A stretch of DNA of 64,000 bases from Natronomonas sp. CBA1123. Its GTDB lineage: Archaea > Halobacteriota > Halobacteria > Halobacteriales > Haloarculaceae. Under the pieces are notes generated by a model. It saw only the letters and a program-made list of their open reading frames with translations, did not search any database and was not told the DNA's origin. Where the stretch lies: contig NZ_WPCC01000010.1 of NCBI RefSeq assembly GCF_009741925.1, positions 21,395 through 85,394 on the forward strand, read 5' to 3'. The stretch's first letter is position 1, and every line of letters begins with the position of its first letter. The position numbers and the translations under genes were made by a program. This document shows, piece after piece, positions 31,316-40,645 of this stretch.

Positions 31316-31493
31316 ACGCTACCCTCGTGAGGGGTGGTCAAAAAACCATCCGCGCTGGGGTCGTCTCGTGAGGGTGCTTCCTTCGGCGTTCGATACGTCT
31401 CGGCGAACGGAATATCGATACGCCCTACGAACGATTTAAAATACGGTGAATAACTCGCATAATTAAGTTACGAGTTTGGCGACTTCCGCAAGT

Positions 31494-32819
31494 ATGAGAC
31501 TGGGGAGGCGCGCCCTACTCGCCGCTTCGGGGTGTCTGGTTACCGGACTCGCTGGCTGCCTCGATGGAACGACGGACGCTTCGGAAAGCGGCTGTCTGAC
31601 TCCGGTAAACCTTCCGACAATGACCGGACCAGACACGTGGCCGCAGTTCGCCGCGACGGCCACGAACGCGAATTTCGTTCCCGGTTCCGGCGTTCCAGCC
31701 GCCCCCTCGACCGTCGGGTGGCGTTCACCCGGAAGTGAGGCACTCCTTCCGCCCGTTATCGCCGAGGACCTCTACGTAGCGGATTCGGGTACGGGTTCGG
31801 TCTCCGCAGTCGCGGCCGACGACACCGTCCGCTGGCGCTACGACGAGTTCGACCGGACTCGATGGCCCGTCGCCGTTTCCGACGGCACCGTCGTCGCACT
31901 CACGGAGAACGCCGACGGCCACGTTCTTCTTCAGGGCGTAGCCACCGAGGACGGGACGGTACGGTGGGACATCGACACCACTGCCTCGTTTCGCGGCGGT
32001 CTCTTGCCCATCGCCCCGACCGTCAGAGACGGCACCGTCTACGTCTGTACTAACACCGGCGTTCGCGCCGTCCGAACCGACGATGGAACCGCGGAGTGGC
32101 ACACGGAACTCGGCGCGAACGTCGTCGAAGGGTCGGACGGTTCCTCGTGGCGGACGCTGTGGGCTACTCCCGCTGTCACCGAGAACCACGTCTACACCTT
32201 CGACAGAAACGACACCTCGGGTGACACCAGAACGATACACGCACTCGACCACGGTGGAAACATCGCGTGGGAGCGCGAGATTTCGGTGCCGGACGACTGG
32301 CGGATTCCCGGTCACGTCGTTGCCGGCGAGAGCAGATTGTTCGTCGTCGCCCACCGCGAAGATGTCCGACTGATGGGGCATAACAGGACGGACGCCGACG
32401 GGGAGTCTCCGAAGAGTCAACTGTTCGCACTCGACGCCGACACCGGCGACACCGCGTGGCGTACCGACTTCGAGGGTGCCGCGACGACGCCGCCCGCGCT
32501 GGCTGGCGGAATCCTCTTCGTCACGTCTCTCCGTGACGACGGGAGCGGTCGACTCTTCGCCTACGATGTCGAATCGCAGTGTATGCGCTGGGAGTACGAG
32601 AGCGACCGCGGCGTCGTGGGGACGCCCGCAGTGACACCAGACGCCCTCTGTATCAGCGAGGGCGACCGACTCACTGCGCTCGATGTCCAAAACGGGGAGC
32701 CTCGCTGGCATCTCGGTTTCGAGTCCAACGTGTCCGCGCCTATCGTAGCCGGCGGGAGCGTGTACGTCGTGGACCGTGTGTACACGGACCAGCCGATGCG
32801 AGTCGTCCGCGTCGATTGA
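31494..32819 (+). CDS. PQQ-type beta-propeller lipoprotein
   Basis: The 441-aa protein starts MRLGRRALLAASGCLVTGLA with a Tat-like RR and a lipobox (LAGC at residues 21-24), so it would be anchored outside the membrane. The rest is PQQ-like beta-propeller blades with repeated W/Y-D-x-x-T-G-x-x-W units (SVSAVAADDTVRWRYDEFDR, IHALDHGGNIAWEREISVPD, LFALDADTGDTAWRTDFEGA). Cofactor binding is not assured; many such proteins are assembly or binding scaffolds. A TATA-like ATAATTAAG about 30 bp upstream fits a leaderless or nearly leaderless start. Confidence 0.85.
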   Translation: MRLGRRALLAASGCLVTGLAGCLDGTTDASESGCLTPVNLPTMTGPDTWPQFAATATNANFVPGSGVPAAPSTVGWRSPGSEALLPPVIAEDLYVADSGTGSVSAVAADDTVRWRYDEFDRTRWPVAVSDGTVVALTENADGHVLLQGVATEDGTVRWDIDTTASFRGGLLPIAPTVRDGTVYVCTNTGVRAVRTDDGTAEWHTELGANVVEGSDGSSWRTLWATPAVTENHVYTFDRNDTSGDTRTIHALDHGGNIAWEREISVPDDWRIPGHVVAGESRLFVVAHREDVRLMGHNRTDADGESPKSQLFALDADTGDTAWRTDFEGAATTPPALAGGILFVTSLRDDGSGRLFAYDVESQCMRWEYESDRGVVGTPAVTPDALCISEGDRLTALDVQNGEPRWHLGFESNVSAPIVAGGSVYVVDRVYTDQPMRVVRVD

Positions 32820-32863
32820 GTCCAGCCGCGTACTTTTATGCCGTCGCCCCGCCGAGACCGAGT

Positions 32864-33301
32864 ATGTTCGAGACGGTGGTCGTGGCGACCGACGGCTCCG
32901 AGAGCGTCTCGCGGGCGGTCCACTGTGCGCTCGACCTCGCGTCGCGCTTCGATGCGACCGTCCACGCGCTGTACGTCATCGACGAGAGTCACGTCGAATC
33001 GCTCCCCGACCGAATCCACGAGGAGGTTCGCGAAGCCCTCGACGAACAGAGCCACGAGGCCCTCGACGCCGTCGTCGAGGCGAACACGGCACGCGGGGAC
33101 GGCGTTGAGTTGGAAACCGCCGTTAGGGCCGGCCCGCCGTCCAAGGAGATAATCGGCTACGCCGACGATGTCGACGCCGACGCGGTGGCGATGGGGACGC
33201 GCGGACGCCACGGGGAACACTCCTTTCTGCTCGGCAGCGTCGCCGAACGCGTCGTCCGAACGTGTTCGCGGCCGGTGTTGACCGTCCGACAACTGGAGTG
33301 A
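32864..33301 (+). CDS. Universal stress protein family (UspA-like) 2
   Basis: The 145-aa protein starts MFETVVVATDGSESVSRAVH and carries the ATP-binding loop MGTRGRHGEHSFLLGSVAER (GxxGx9GS) near the C-terminus, ending CSRPVLTVRQLE. It is therefore probably an ATP-binding Usp. It is a free-standing gene between the lipoprotein and the DHH phosphoesterase. Confidence 0.92.
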   Translation: MFETVVVATDGSESVSRAVHCALDLASRFDATVHALYVIDESHVESLPDRIHEEVREALDEQSHEALDAVVEANTARGDGVELETAVRAGPPSKEIIGYADDVDADAVAMGTRGRHGEHSFLLGSVAERVVRTCSRPVLTVRQLE

Positions 33302-33353
33302 CCGGCCGGCGGCAAGCGGTGGGATTATTCCCCGCGCCGCCCCTCCCGTCGGT

Positions 33354-34442
33354 ATGGACGACTATCTCATCGACGACGACAACATCCCGCTGGGCCGCCG
33401 CTCGGTCCTGCCCGGCGAGGGCTTCTTCACGCCGGATTCCTTCGACGAAGCCCAAGCCGAAAAGGAGGCCCGCGAGGCCCTTGCCGGCGCCGACCGGGTC
33501 GTCGTCGCCGACCCCGACGCCGACGGACTGGGCTGTGTCGCACTCCTCCGGGTGGCCTTCGGCGAGGCTGCTCTCCTTCCCGCAGGCCCCCACGAAATCG
33601 CCGAGGCCTTGGAGTACGTCGCCGAGTTCGGCGAACCCGACCTCGAGGTGTTCGTCTGTGACCTCTGTCCGGACTCCGAGAGCGACATCGAGGCGCTGCC
33701 GGCGGTCGCCGAACGCGCCACCTCGGTTCGGTGGTTCGACCACCACCAGTGGGACGACGACCTCGTGCGGTCCGTCGAGGAGTACGCCGATTTGACCGTC
33801 GGCGACTCCGAGGAGGTGTGTACGACCGATGTGGCGCTTGCGGAACTCGACTACACCTTCGACGACCGCTACGCCGACCTCGCGGCGGTCACCCGCGACC
33901 ACGACCTCTGGTTGCGTGAGGACCCTCGCAGCGACGACATCGCGGACTACGCCTACTGGGCCGACCCCGAGGAGTACATCGACACCGTCGTCGAACACGC
34001 CGCCGACCTCCCGCCCGAGGTGGAGTCGTTCCTCGAAGAACAGCGCGTCGAGAAGGAGGCGCTCATCGAGAAGGCTATCGAGCGCGCCGAGTTCGAGGCC
34101 ATCGGCGAGTGGACCGTCGGCGTCACCTACGGCCGCTGTTCACAGAACGAGGTCGCCGAAGCGATGCGCGAGGAGGGCGCCGACGCCTCCGTCATCGTCA
34201 AGCCCGCGGGGTCGGCCTCCATCCGCGGCACCGACTCCTTCGAGCGCTGTCACGAGGTCGCCGGGCAGGTCAACGGCGGCGGCCACCCGAAAGCGGCGGG
34301 CTGTAAACCCGATATTTACGACGACATGCTGGATTACGCCCACCACTGGACGACTCGGGGCGCTATCACGAAACAGGTCATCCTCGATGCGTTCCGGAAC
34401 CTACCCGAAGAAGACGAGGAAGGCGTCGAAACCGACCGCTGA
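33354..34442 (+). CDS. DHH-family phosphoesterase (RecJ-like)
   Basis: The 362-aa protein has the DHH catalytic motif VVADPDADGLGCVALLRV (residues about 50-67), a WFDHHQWDDD motif, and a C-terminal DHHA1 GGGHPKAAG segment. These are Mn-dependent phosphodiesterases; archaeal members include RecJ-like nucleases and nanoRNases. Specific substrate is not determined. Confidence 0.9.
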   Translation: MDDYLIDDDNIPLGRRSVLPGEGFFTPDSFDEAQAEKEAREALAGADRVVVADPDADGLGCVALLRVAFGEAALLPAGPHEIAEALEYVAEFGEPDLEVFVCDLCPDSESDIEALPAVAERATSVRWFDHHQWDDDLVRSVEEYADLTVGDSEEVCTTDVALAELDYTFDDRYADLAAVTRDHDLWLREDPRSDDIADYAYWADPEEYIDTVVEHAADLPPEVESFLEEQRVEKEALIEKAIERAEFEAIGEWTVGVTYGRCSQNEVAEAMREEGADASVIVKPAGSASIRGTDSFERCHEVAGQVNGGGHPKAAGCKPDIYDDMLDYAHHWTTRGAITKQVILDAFRNLPEEDEEGVETDR

Positions 34443-34449
34443 GTTACTG

Positions 34450-34911
34450 CTACGCCTCGTCGACGACCCACTTATCGGAGTAGGTCGTCCCGCAGGCACA
34501 GGCCGCATAGCCGTGAATCACGTCGCCGTCGGCGTAAATGCCGCCGACGCCCTCGTTTTGCTCTTCGGCGAAGGCGAAGACGAACTTGACGTAGTGGTCC
34601 TCGTCGGGCTTGTCCTCGGTGTCCGGACACGTCCCGCCGGTGCAGTCGGCGTCGATGTCGCCGTCGGTCTGCATCGCCATCCCGGCGAAGTCCATCGCGT
34701 CGAGGCCCGTCGCCTGCTGGAACGCCGACCGGCCCTCCTTGCCGGGCAACACCAACACGACGCCGTCGTCGACGCGCGTGCCGATTTCGAGTAACTCCCC
34801 CATCGACCCGACGCCCTCCTCGTGGAGGTACACGAGGATGTCGTCGACGCGCTCGCCCTCCAAGAACGCGTCGTACAGCGCGCTCGCGGGGCGGTCGTCG
34901 TCGGCGCTCAT
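34450..34911 (-). CDS. Haloarchaeal conserved protein (DUF5807-like)
   Basis: The 153-aa protein starts MSADDDRPASALYDAFLEGE. It ends with a cysteine-rich patch: DADCTGGTCPDTEDKPDEDH, then YAACACGTTYSDKWVVDEA, which may bind a metal. It overlaps the preceding gene by 4 bp and is the third gene of the S6e unit. The family name is from memory and uncertain. Confidence 0.7.
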   Translation of the reverse strand: MSADDDRPASALYDAFLEGERVDDILVYLHEEGVGSMGELLEIGTRVDDGVVLVLPGKEGRSAFQQATGLDAMDFAGMAMQTDGDIDADCTGGTCPDTEDKPDEDHYVKFVFAFAEEQNEGVGGIYADGDVIHGYAACACGTTYSDKWVVDEA

Positions 34912-35321
34912 CCGTCGAGGTCCTCCGCTATCGAGGCGAGGCTGTCATCGGGCGTCTCCGCGATGTCGTAGACTGCCCGCTCGCCGGGCGCACGAAGCCC
35001 GTACTGTTCGCCCTCGACGACCACGTCCAGAAGCGCCGAGCGACCCGCTTCCAGGCCGGCGGATTCGACCCACTCGGTGAGGCGGTTCTCACCGCCGCCC
35101 TCTCGGGCGAGTCGAGCGTTGTCGTAGAGGCCGCGCAGTTCGTACTCGCCGTCGAGACCGACCTCGACGAGGGCGTGATACGTCGACTCGTCGGCCTCGA
35201 TGCGGATGACGCCTTCCGGCATCGTCCCTTCGGGAACGACGAGTTTCGGTCGGTCGAGCGCGCCGGCTGATTCGATGGCGACGCGAACAGTCTCGACGCC
35301 GTCGGAGGAAAGGCTGGGCAT
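34908..35321 (-). CDS. Haloarchaeal conserved protein (DUF7112-like)
   Basis: The 137-aa protein starts MPSLSSDGVETVRVAIESAG and is mostly beta (LDRPKLVVPEGTMPEGVIRI, YELRGLYDNARLAREGGGEN). No catalytic motif is visible. It lies between the ribosomal S6e gene and the DUF5807-like gene, overlapping the latter by 4 bp. Family assignment tentative. Confidence 0.65.
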   Translation of the reverse strand: MPSLSSDGVETVRVAIESAGALDRPKLVVPEGTMPEGVIRIEADESTYHALVEVGLDGEYELRGLYDNARLAREGGGENRLTEWVESAGLEAGRSALLDVVVEGEQYGLRAPGERAVYDIAETPDDSLASIAEDLDG

Positions 35322-35347
35322 GGATGCGATACGAACAGAAGGGGAGA

Positions 35348-35743
35348 TTACTCGTCGTCCTCGTCGGCGCCGAGCAGTTCCTCGACGGACTGGTCGCCGC
35401 GACCGACGATTTTCGCGTTAATCTGTCGCGTGTCGTCGGAGACCTCTGCGCCGCGGACGGTCACGCGCTTGCGCTCGCCGTCGACGCTCGGCTCGAAGCC
35501 GACGCCCCCCTCGAGCAGGATGGCCTTCGTGCCGGTGCCGGTCACGTCCTCCCGCATCGGTCGCCCCGAGGTGTCGGAGCCACCGGTGAGTTCGAGCTTG
35601 TAGCCGGGGAGGCCGACGGCGTCGCCGTCGACCGTCTCGCCGAGCGAGCGGCCGATGAATCGGTTCGCGTCCTGTCCGTCAACGTCGAAGGAGTGCGTAG
35701 TGCCCTCCTCTGGGTCGCCGACGACGACCTGAAAGTCTGCCAT
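35348..35743 (-). CDS. rps6e: Ribosomal protein S6e (eS6)
   Basis: The 131-aa protein matches archaeal S6e over its length: [60 protein letters not shown] and [20 protein letters not shown]. It is part of the small ribosomal subunit. It is the first gene of a three-gene unit with two conserved haloarchaeal proteins. Confidence 0.93.
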   Translation of the reverse strand: MADFQVVVGDPEEGTTHSFDVDGQDANRFIGRSLGETVDGDAVGLPGYKLELTGGSDTSGRPMREDVTGTGTKAILLEGGVGFEPSVDGERKRVTVRGAEVSDDTRQINAKIVGRGDQSVEELLGADEDDE

Positions 35744-35826
35744 ACGGGCATCAACTCGATGCGTCGGCAAAAGGGTATTGAAAAGACCTCGGCGTCGGAC
35801 CCCGCTCTGAGGCCCGCGTTCCGTAC

Positions 35827-36351
35827 TCAGGCGGCCAACTTCGCGGCCATCTCCAACTCGAAGCCGCTGGTGTCGCACGGCTCGAAGCCGACCTTCCGGT
35901 ACAGCGCCGTCGCGGCCTTGTTCCAGCGCTCGACGGTGAGCCACACCTGCTCGATGCCGCTCTCCCGACCGGCTCCGAGCAGACACTCGATGAGTTGGGT
36001 TCCGATACCCGCCTCCTGGTACTCTCGAAGGACGAAGATGGCCAACTCCGAGGCGCCCTCGGTGTCGGGGACGAGCGTCGCGTGGCCGACCGCGTCGTCG
36101 CCGTGCCAGGCGACGACGTTCACGCACTCATCGAGGAGCAGGTTGTCGAGCCACTTCCGAATCCCCTTCTCGGCGGTCGGCGGAATCCCCTGTGCGCGGT
36201 CCTCGGGGTCGAACTGCAGATACATCTCGACGAGCGTCTCGAACTCGTCGTCGTAGCGGCGGATTTCGATGTCGCGGCCGTCGCGGTCGGCGAACGAACG
36301 GGGCGGTCCCTCGTAGGGGCCGGCCACCTCGTCGGGGTACTCGCGAGTCAT
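35827..36351 (-). CDS. GNAT-family N-acetyltransferase
   Basis: The 174-aa protein has the acetyl-CoA-binding [20 protein letters not shown] motif (about residues 110-130), preceded by [20 protein letters not shown]. It is a single-domain GNAT. Its 5' end overlaps the Usp gene's 3' side by 4 bp, so the two are coupled. The acceptor is unknown. Confidence 0.87.
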   Translation of the reverse strand: MTREYPDEVAGPYEGPPRSFADRDGRDIEIRRYDDEFETLVEMYLQFDPEDRAQGIPPTAEKGIRKWLDNLLLDECVNVVAWHGDDAVGHATLVPDTEGASELAIFVLREYQEAGIGTQLIECLLGAGRESGIEQVWLTVERWNKAATALYRKVGFEPCDTSGFELEMAAKLAA

Positions 36352-36716
36352 CGGATGAGCGTCACCGTCGTTTGGGCGTTCAACAGAACGAACTCGGCGA
36401 TAGAGCCGAGTTGTACTTTTCCGAGCGGGCTCGTCTCGCCGCCGCCCAGTACGATTCGGTCGAACTCCTCGCGCTCGGCGAACTCGAGCAACTGACTCCC
36501 CGGGTGCCCGGAGAGCGACACCACCTCGGCGTCGAAGCCCTCGTTCTCTAACACCGCGTCGACGCGGGCCCGCAGTTCCCCTTCGTCCATCGAGGAGTCC
36601 GGATTCTCCACGATAGCGATGGTGAGGTCGTCGCCGGCCGCCATCGCTCGTGCGACGGCTTGCTCCAGCGCATAGAGGGAGTCCTCGCTTCCGCCGATGC
36701 CCAGCAGCACCTTCAT
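36348..36716 (-). CDS. Universal stress protein family (UspA-like) 3
   Basis: The 122-aa single Usp domain starts MKVLLGIGGSEDSLYALEQA and ends [12 protein letters not shown]. The loop GGGETSPLGKVQLGSIAEFV preserves the GxxGx9GS idea loosely. It precedes the GNAT gene on the same strand with a 4-bp overlap. Confidence 0.85.
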   Translation of the reverse strand: MKVLLGIGGSEDSLYALEQAVARAMAAGDDLTIAIVENPDSSMDEGELRARVDAVLENEGFDAEVVSLSGHPGSQLLEFAEREEFDRIVLGGGETSPLGKVQLGSIAEFVLLNAQTTVTLIR

Positions 36717-36894
36717 GTACGGTGCTTGACGCCCCGAAGCAAAAGCCTCCCGGCCTCTCGTGTAGATTCGTTGAATTGTCGTGTGGTCGCTCACGGCTCG
36801 CGGGTCGCTACGCTCCCCGCTTGCTCATCCGTCGGCCTCCCTCCGGTCGGCTGACGCGACTCACGGCTCATTCCGTTCGCCGTTCGCACAAAAC

Positions 36895-36919
36895 GTGGTC
36901 CTCCTTACGGTCGGACCAC
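36895..36919. repeat. Inverted repeat in the 265-bp divergent gap 36717-36981
   Basis: GTGGTCC (36895-36901) and GGACCAC (36913-36919) form a 7-bp stem with an 11-nt loop. The same gap also holds a near-direct repeat (CTCACGGCTC around 36790 and 36860). No gene is visible in the gap; it contains the promoters of the two divergent genes. Confidence 0.4.
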
Positions 36920-36981
36920 GCGTACGCCACCCGTCAGACAACGCCGATACGCTTTTTCGGCGGCAGAACGCTACGCCCAGT

Positions 36982-37659
36982 ATGGCCGACGACGCGCAGG
37001 CGACGGACGATGGGGAGGAACCGACGCCGGCGTTCAGACGACTCCCGGAGGACGAACGCACCGACAGCGAAGCTGATAGCGACGCTGACGTTCCCGAGGA
37101 CGTCCGGGAGTACGCCCGCTTTTCGAAAATCGACGGGGCGACCTACGACCGTGCTAACGAGTTCCTCCGGGACCGGACGTACATCACCGCCCGCGAGTGG
37201 GCGATGGCGCGACTCTGTGCGGATTTCCGCACGGAAACCGGCGTCGAGATGACGAAAATCGGCGAGAACCTCCCGGAACTCGTCCCGTTCATGACCGACA
37301 CCTACAGCCCGCAGGCGGTCAATCAGGCCCGCTCGTCGTTCGACGAGAAGGTCCGAAAGGCCGGCGCGACGTTCCTCTACGGCGCGATGTGTGACTTCTA
37401 CACCGCCGAGGAACTCGACGACCTGATGTACGAGATTACCGAGGTGGCGAAGTTCCTCCTCGAAGTCGAGGGCGTCGAACTCACCGTCGACGAGGAACTG
37501 GAGGCCGAAGAGCGCATCTCCAGTGTCATGCGCGAGGTCCGGGAGTCCTCGGCGGCGCTGCGACACGACGAACTCGCCTGTCCGAACTGCGGCCACGAGA
37601 TGCACGCCACGGAAGACGGCACCGACGCCGACATCGCCGCCGACGCCGCCGACGACTGA
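36982..37659 (+). CDS. DUF5806-like conserved haloarchaeal protein with C-terminal zinc ribbon
   Basis: The 225-aa protein has a disordered acidic N-terminus (to about residue 45), a conserved helical middle (YARFSKIDGATYDRANEFLR, REWAMARLCADFRTETGVEM), and a C-terminal half-ribbon ELACPNCGHEMHATEDG. The middle part resembles a family found throughout haloarchaea that I know as DUF5806. Function unknown; the CxxC suggests nucleic acid or protein binding. Confidence 0.72.
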   Translation: MADDAQATDDGEEPTPAFRRLPEDERTDSEADSDADVPEDVREYARFSKIDGATYDRANEFLRDRTYITAREWAMARLCADFRTETGVEMTKIGENLPELVPFMTDTYSPQAVNQARSSFDEKVRKAGATFLYGAMCDFYTAEELDDLMYEITEVAKFLLEVEGVELTVDEELEAEERISSVMREVRESSAALRHDELACPNCGHEMHATEDGTDADIAADAADD

Positions 37660-37665
37660 CCCGCG

Positions 37666-38928
37666 CTACTCGCGGACGTTTTCCCCGTCTCCTTCACCGA
37701 ACTCGCCGTCGTGGTAGACGACGGTCCCCCGAACCATCGTCAATTCGGGGAAAACGGCATCGCGACCCTCGAACGGCGTCCACCCGCACTTCGCGTGAAG
37801 TTTCTCGCCGCGAATCGACACGCTCGCGTCGGGGTCGAACAGCACGAGGTCGGCGTCGTTGCCCGCCTCGATGCGCCCCTTGTTCGGTAACTCGAAGATA
37901 TCGGCGACGTTCGCCGCGGTCACGTCCCGGACGCGCTCGTAGTCGATGGTTCCCGTCCGGGCCTCCTCCAACAACAGTGGGAGGGCGGTTTCGACGCCGG
38001 GAACGCCGCTCGGCGCGTCCCAGATGCTGGCGTCTTTCTCCTCGCGAGTGTGGGGTGCGTGGTCGGTCGCGACGATGTCGACGGTGCCGTCGACGAGTCG
38101 CTCGAACAGGTCGTCTCGCCGCCGCTCGTTCCGCAGCGGCGGGTTCATCCGGCCGAACGTTCCGAGTTCTTCGAGGTCGTCACGCGACAGGAAGAGGTGA
38201 TGCGGCGTCGCCTCGCAGGTCATCCCCGCTTCGTCGGCGATGTCGGCGCCCTCCGGCGTCGAGGTGTGGGCGATGTGAATTCCGGAGTCGAGGCCGTTCG
38301 CGACCGTACAGGCGCGGTCGATGGCCTCGATTTCGGCCTCGGCGGTGCGGTAGGCGCTCCAGGCATCGGCGTCGTCGCGTTCTGTGGCCGCCTCTTCGAA
38401 CAGCGTCGCGTCCTCGGCGTGGACGGTCACTTTCACGCCTGCCGCCTCCGCTTTTTTGAGGGCATCTTCGAAGAGGTCGGCGTCGATGCCCATCTCGCCG
38501 GTCGAATCAGCGAGGAACACCTCGCCGAGCGCCGCGATGGGTTCCTCGAACAGTTCCTCGGGCTTCCAGTCCTCGGTAACGCCGCCGTTGATGCCGTAGT
38601 CGATTTCCGATTCCCGCGCCAATCGAGCTTTCTCCTCGAAACTCGCGGCGTCTATCGTCGGCGGGTCGGTGTTCGGTTGGTCGAACACCGTCGTCACGCC
38701 GCCAGCGGCGGCGCTTTGCGACCCCGTCGTCCACGTTTCTTTGTGGGGGTATCCCGGCTCTCGGAAGTGGACATGGGCGTCTATCATCCCCGGAAGGAGC
38801 CGCTTTCCGTCGGCGTCCAGTACGTCTCTGTCGGCGTCGAGTTCCTCCCCGACCTCGGCGATGGTTTCGCCGTCGACGAGCACGTCACGAACCCGGCCGT
38901 CAGCGAGCGTCGCGTTCCGAATGAGCAT
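37666..38928 (-). CDS. pyrC: Dihydroorotase
   Basis: The 420-aa amidohydrolase catalyses ring closure of carbamoyl-aspartate to dihydroorotate in pyrimidine synthesis. Metal motifs are DAHVHFREPGYPHKETW (about residues 50-66), VTVHAEDATLFEEAA, HIAHTSTPEGADIAD and ATDHAPHTREEK. The position where many amidohydrolases have a carboxylated lysine reads GEVFLADSTGEMG, as in several archaeal/bacterial dihydroorotases of this type. Start ATG 38928 (MLIRNATLADG). The lipoate-ligase-like gene lies 25 bp upstream on the same strand. Confidence 0.92.
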   Translation of the reverse strand: MLIRNATLADGRVRDVLVDGETIAEVGEELDADRDVLDADGKRLLPGMIDAHVHFREPGYPHKETWTTGSQSAAAGGVTTVFDQPNTDPPTIDAASFEEKARLARESEIDYGINGGVTEDWKPEELFEEPIAALGEVFLADSTGEMGIDADLFEDALKKAEAAGVKVTVHAEDATLFEEAATERDDADAWSAYRTAEAEIEAIDRACTVANGLDSGIHIAHTSTPEGADIADEAGMTCEATPHHLFLSRDDLEELGTFGRMNPPLRNERRRDDLFERLVDGTVDIVATDHAPHTREEKDASIWDAPSGVPGVETALPLLLEEARTGTIDYERVRDVTAANVADIFELPNKGRIEAGNDADLVLFDPDASVSIRGEKLHAKCGWTPFEGRDAVFPELTMVRGTVVYHDGEFGEGDGENVRE

Positions 38929-38953
38929 TACTCCGACTGTGGGGGGCCGACTC

Positions 38954-39652
38954 CTAAACGTCACGGAGTACGTCCTCCGCCGCGACGCGTTCGACGCGTC
39001 GCTTCCCGACGAACGCCGACTCGACGGCATCGATGACCCCATCAGGATCACCGGGTCCGCCCGCCGCTTCGACGCTGCCGACCGACTCCGGGTCGAACAG
39101 CGCACCGAGGGCGTCGTACACCGGCGTGAGTACGTCGGCGATGGCGGATTCGTCGGCCGCTCGGACGACGATACAGCCACCGACGGTCGCGGTTTCGCGG
39201 CGGACGCGCTGAGCGATGCCGGCGATTTTTCCCCCACCCTGCAGCGAGTGGTCGCCGGGGCAGAACGCGCCGTCGGGTTCGCCGTCGCGGACCGTCGCTC
39301 CGAGCGAACTGAGGGCGCGTTTCAGTCGGTCGGTCGCGTCGTCGTATCGGTCGCCGATGCCCTCGCCGTTGCGGTTCGGGACGACGTGAGAGAACGCAAC
39401 GACAGAACCCGTGTAGGCAACTGCGCGGCCGCCCACCTCGCGTTCGACGACCGCGTAGTCTCGCTGCCGGGCGGCCTGCCGAGCGCGGTCATAGCCATCG
39501 CTGGCGGCGTCGCGGCGGCCGAAGGCGACCTGTTGGTGAGGCGTCCACACACGGAGCGCCGGTTCGCCGGTCGCCTCGACGCCGGCCGAGAGCGCGGCTC
39601 CGACCTCCCGGTCGGCGTTCACGTCACCACTGCGGCCTCGAACCACGCGCAT
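38954..39652 (-). CDS. Lipoate-protein ligase/octanoyltransferase-like protein
   Basis: The 232-aa protein resembles LplA/LipM: LRVWTPHQQVAFGRRDAASD, YAVVEREVGGRAVAYTGSVV (RRxSGGGAVYHD-like) and the catalytic-lysine region LQGGGKIAGIAQRVRRETAT, followed by GGCIVV. It would attach lipoyl or octanoyl groups to carrier proteins, but divergence in the R-x-S-G-G-G segment means the substrate is not sure. The gene is adjacent to pyrC on the same strand. Confidence 0.8.
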   Translation of the reverse strand: MRVVRGRSGDVNADREVGAALSAGVEATGEPALRVWTPHQQVAFGRRDAASDGYDRARQAARQRDYAVVEREVGGRAVAYTGSVVAFSHVVPNRNGEGIGDRYDDATDRLKRALSSLGATVRDGEPDGAFCPGDHSLQGGGKIAGIAQRVRRETATVGGCIVVRAADESAIADVLTPVYDALGALFDPESVGSVEAAGGPGDPDGVIDAVESAFVGKRRVERVAAEDVLRDV

Positions 39653-39703
39653 GGGTCGAGTTGGTGACGACGGGGCTAAAACGGCCCGGCCCGAAGCCGC
39701 GGT

Positions 39704-40538
39704 ATGGTGACGCTGCCGGCGTCGGTCGTCGAACGCTACGAGCGGTTCTCGCTGTACAACTCGCCGTATCCGGCACACGACCGCGGCTGTGCCGTCGATT
39801 TCTACCCTGGCTCCGACGAGGCAGTCTCGCCAGTCGCCGGTGAAGTCATCGAGACGCGAACGGTTCGCTGTCCGCCGAAACCGTACGCTGTCGACGAAGA
39901 CCACCTGATACTCGTCGACTGTGGCGACGTGGTCGCCCGTATCCTCCACGTCGACCCGGCGGTTTCGGCGGGGGGAGTCGGTTGACGTCGGTGATTCGCT
40001 CGGCACGCTCGTCCGCTCGGGGTTTTTCGGACAGTGGGTCGACAACCACGTCCACCTCGGCTTCCGGAGCCACGACCAGAACCTCCGGCGGGCATCGGGG
40101 TCGCTATCGTTGGAGTTGGACGTGGCGGTCGCTGGCGTGCCGTGGGACGGCACTGGCGAAGTGCTGGAGACGGGACCGACCCACGTCTCACTCGACGCGC
40201 CGACGTACACGGGGGAGGGGTTCGCGGCGCTGTCCAGCGACGAGGGGGTTCCGCTTGATGGTGGACTTCCCCACTACGCCGGTGGTGGAACGCTACGGCA
40301 ACACGAGGGGTCGGTGTCGCTGCTCGGAACGACGGTCGGCGAGGTGACGGGACGGGGCCTTCGCTGGGAGGACGTGGCCGTTTACGCCAACGATGTCCGA
40401 GCGACGGGGCTATCGCTGTTCGCCTCGCAGGTGCCGTTCGGCGCGAAACTCGTCTTCCACGATGGCCACGACTTCTCGGCCGGCGAGTCGGTGTCGGTGT
40501 CAGTCGAACTGACGAGCGAACCGATTCGGTTGGGCTGA
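39704..40538 (+). pseudogene. M23/LytM-like peptidase-fold gene, frameshifted
   Basis: From ATG 39704 the protein starts MVTLPASVVERYERFSLYNS and has the M23-type metal motif PAHDRGCAVDFYPGSDEAVS and PVAGEVIETRTVRCPPKPYA. At a six-base G run (39970-39975) the frame stops after AVSAGGVG. With one G fewer it continues AVSAGESVDVGDSLGTLVRS and reaches the second histidine motif WVDNHVHLGFR, ending at 40538. The repaired protein is about 277 aa. Haloarchaea have no peptidoglycan, so the fold probably serves another purpose. As read, the product lacks the HxH pair. Confidence 0.8.
39970..39975. other. G6 run causing +1 frameshift in the M23-like gene
   Basis: Five G give AVSAGESVDVGDS and the intact HVHLGFR motif; six give a stop at 39985. 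Confidence 0.85.
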
Positions 40539-40645
40539 CAGCCGGTGGTCGGACACGACAGCGCGCTCCCGCGGCGGGCCACCGGGCTCCCGCCGTGTTC
40601 GCCGCGGGTTCGGATTACGTCACGGCCGTCGGTGGCCGCGGCTCC

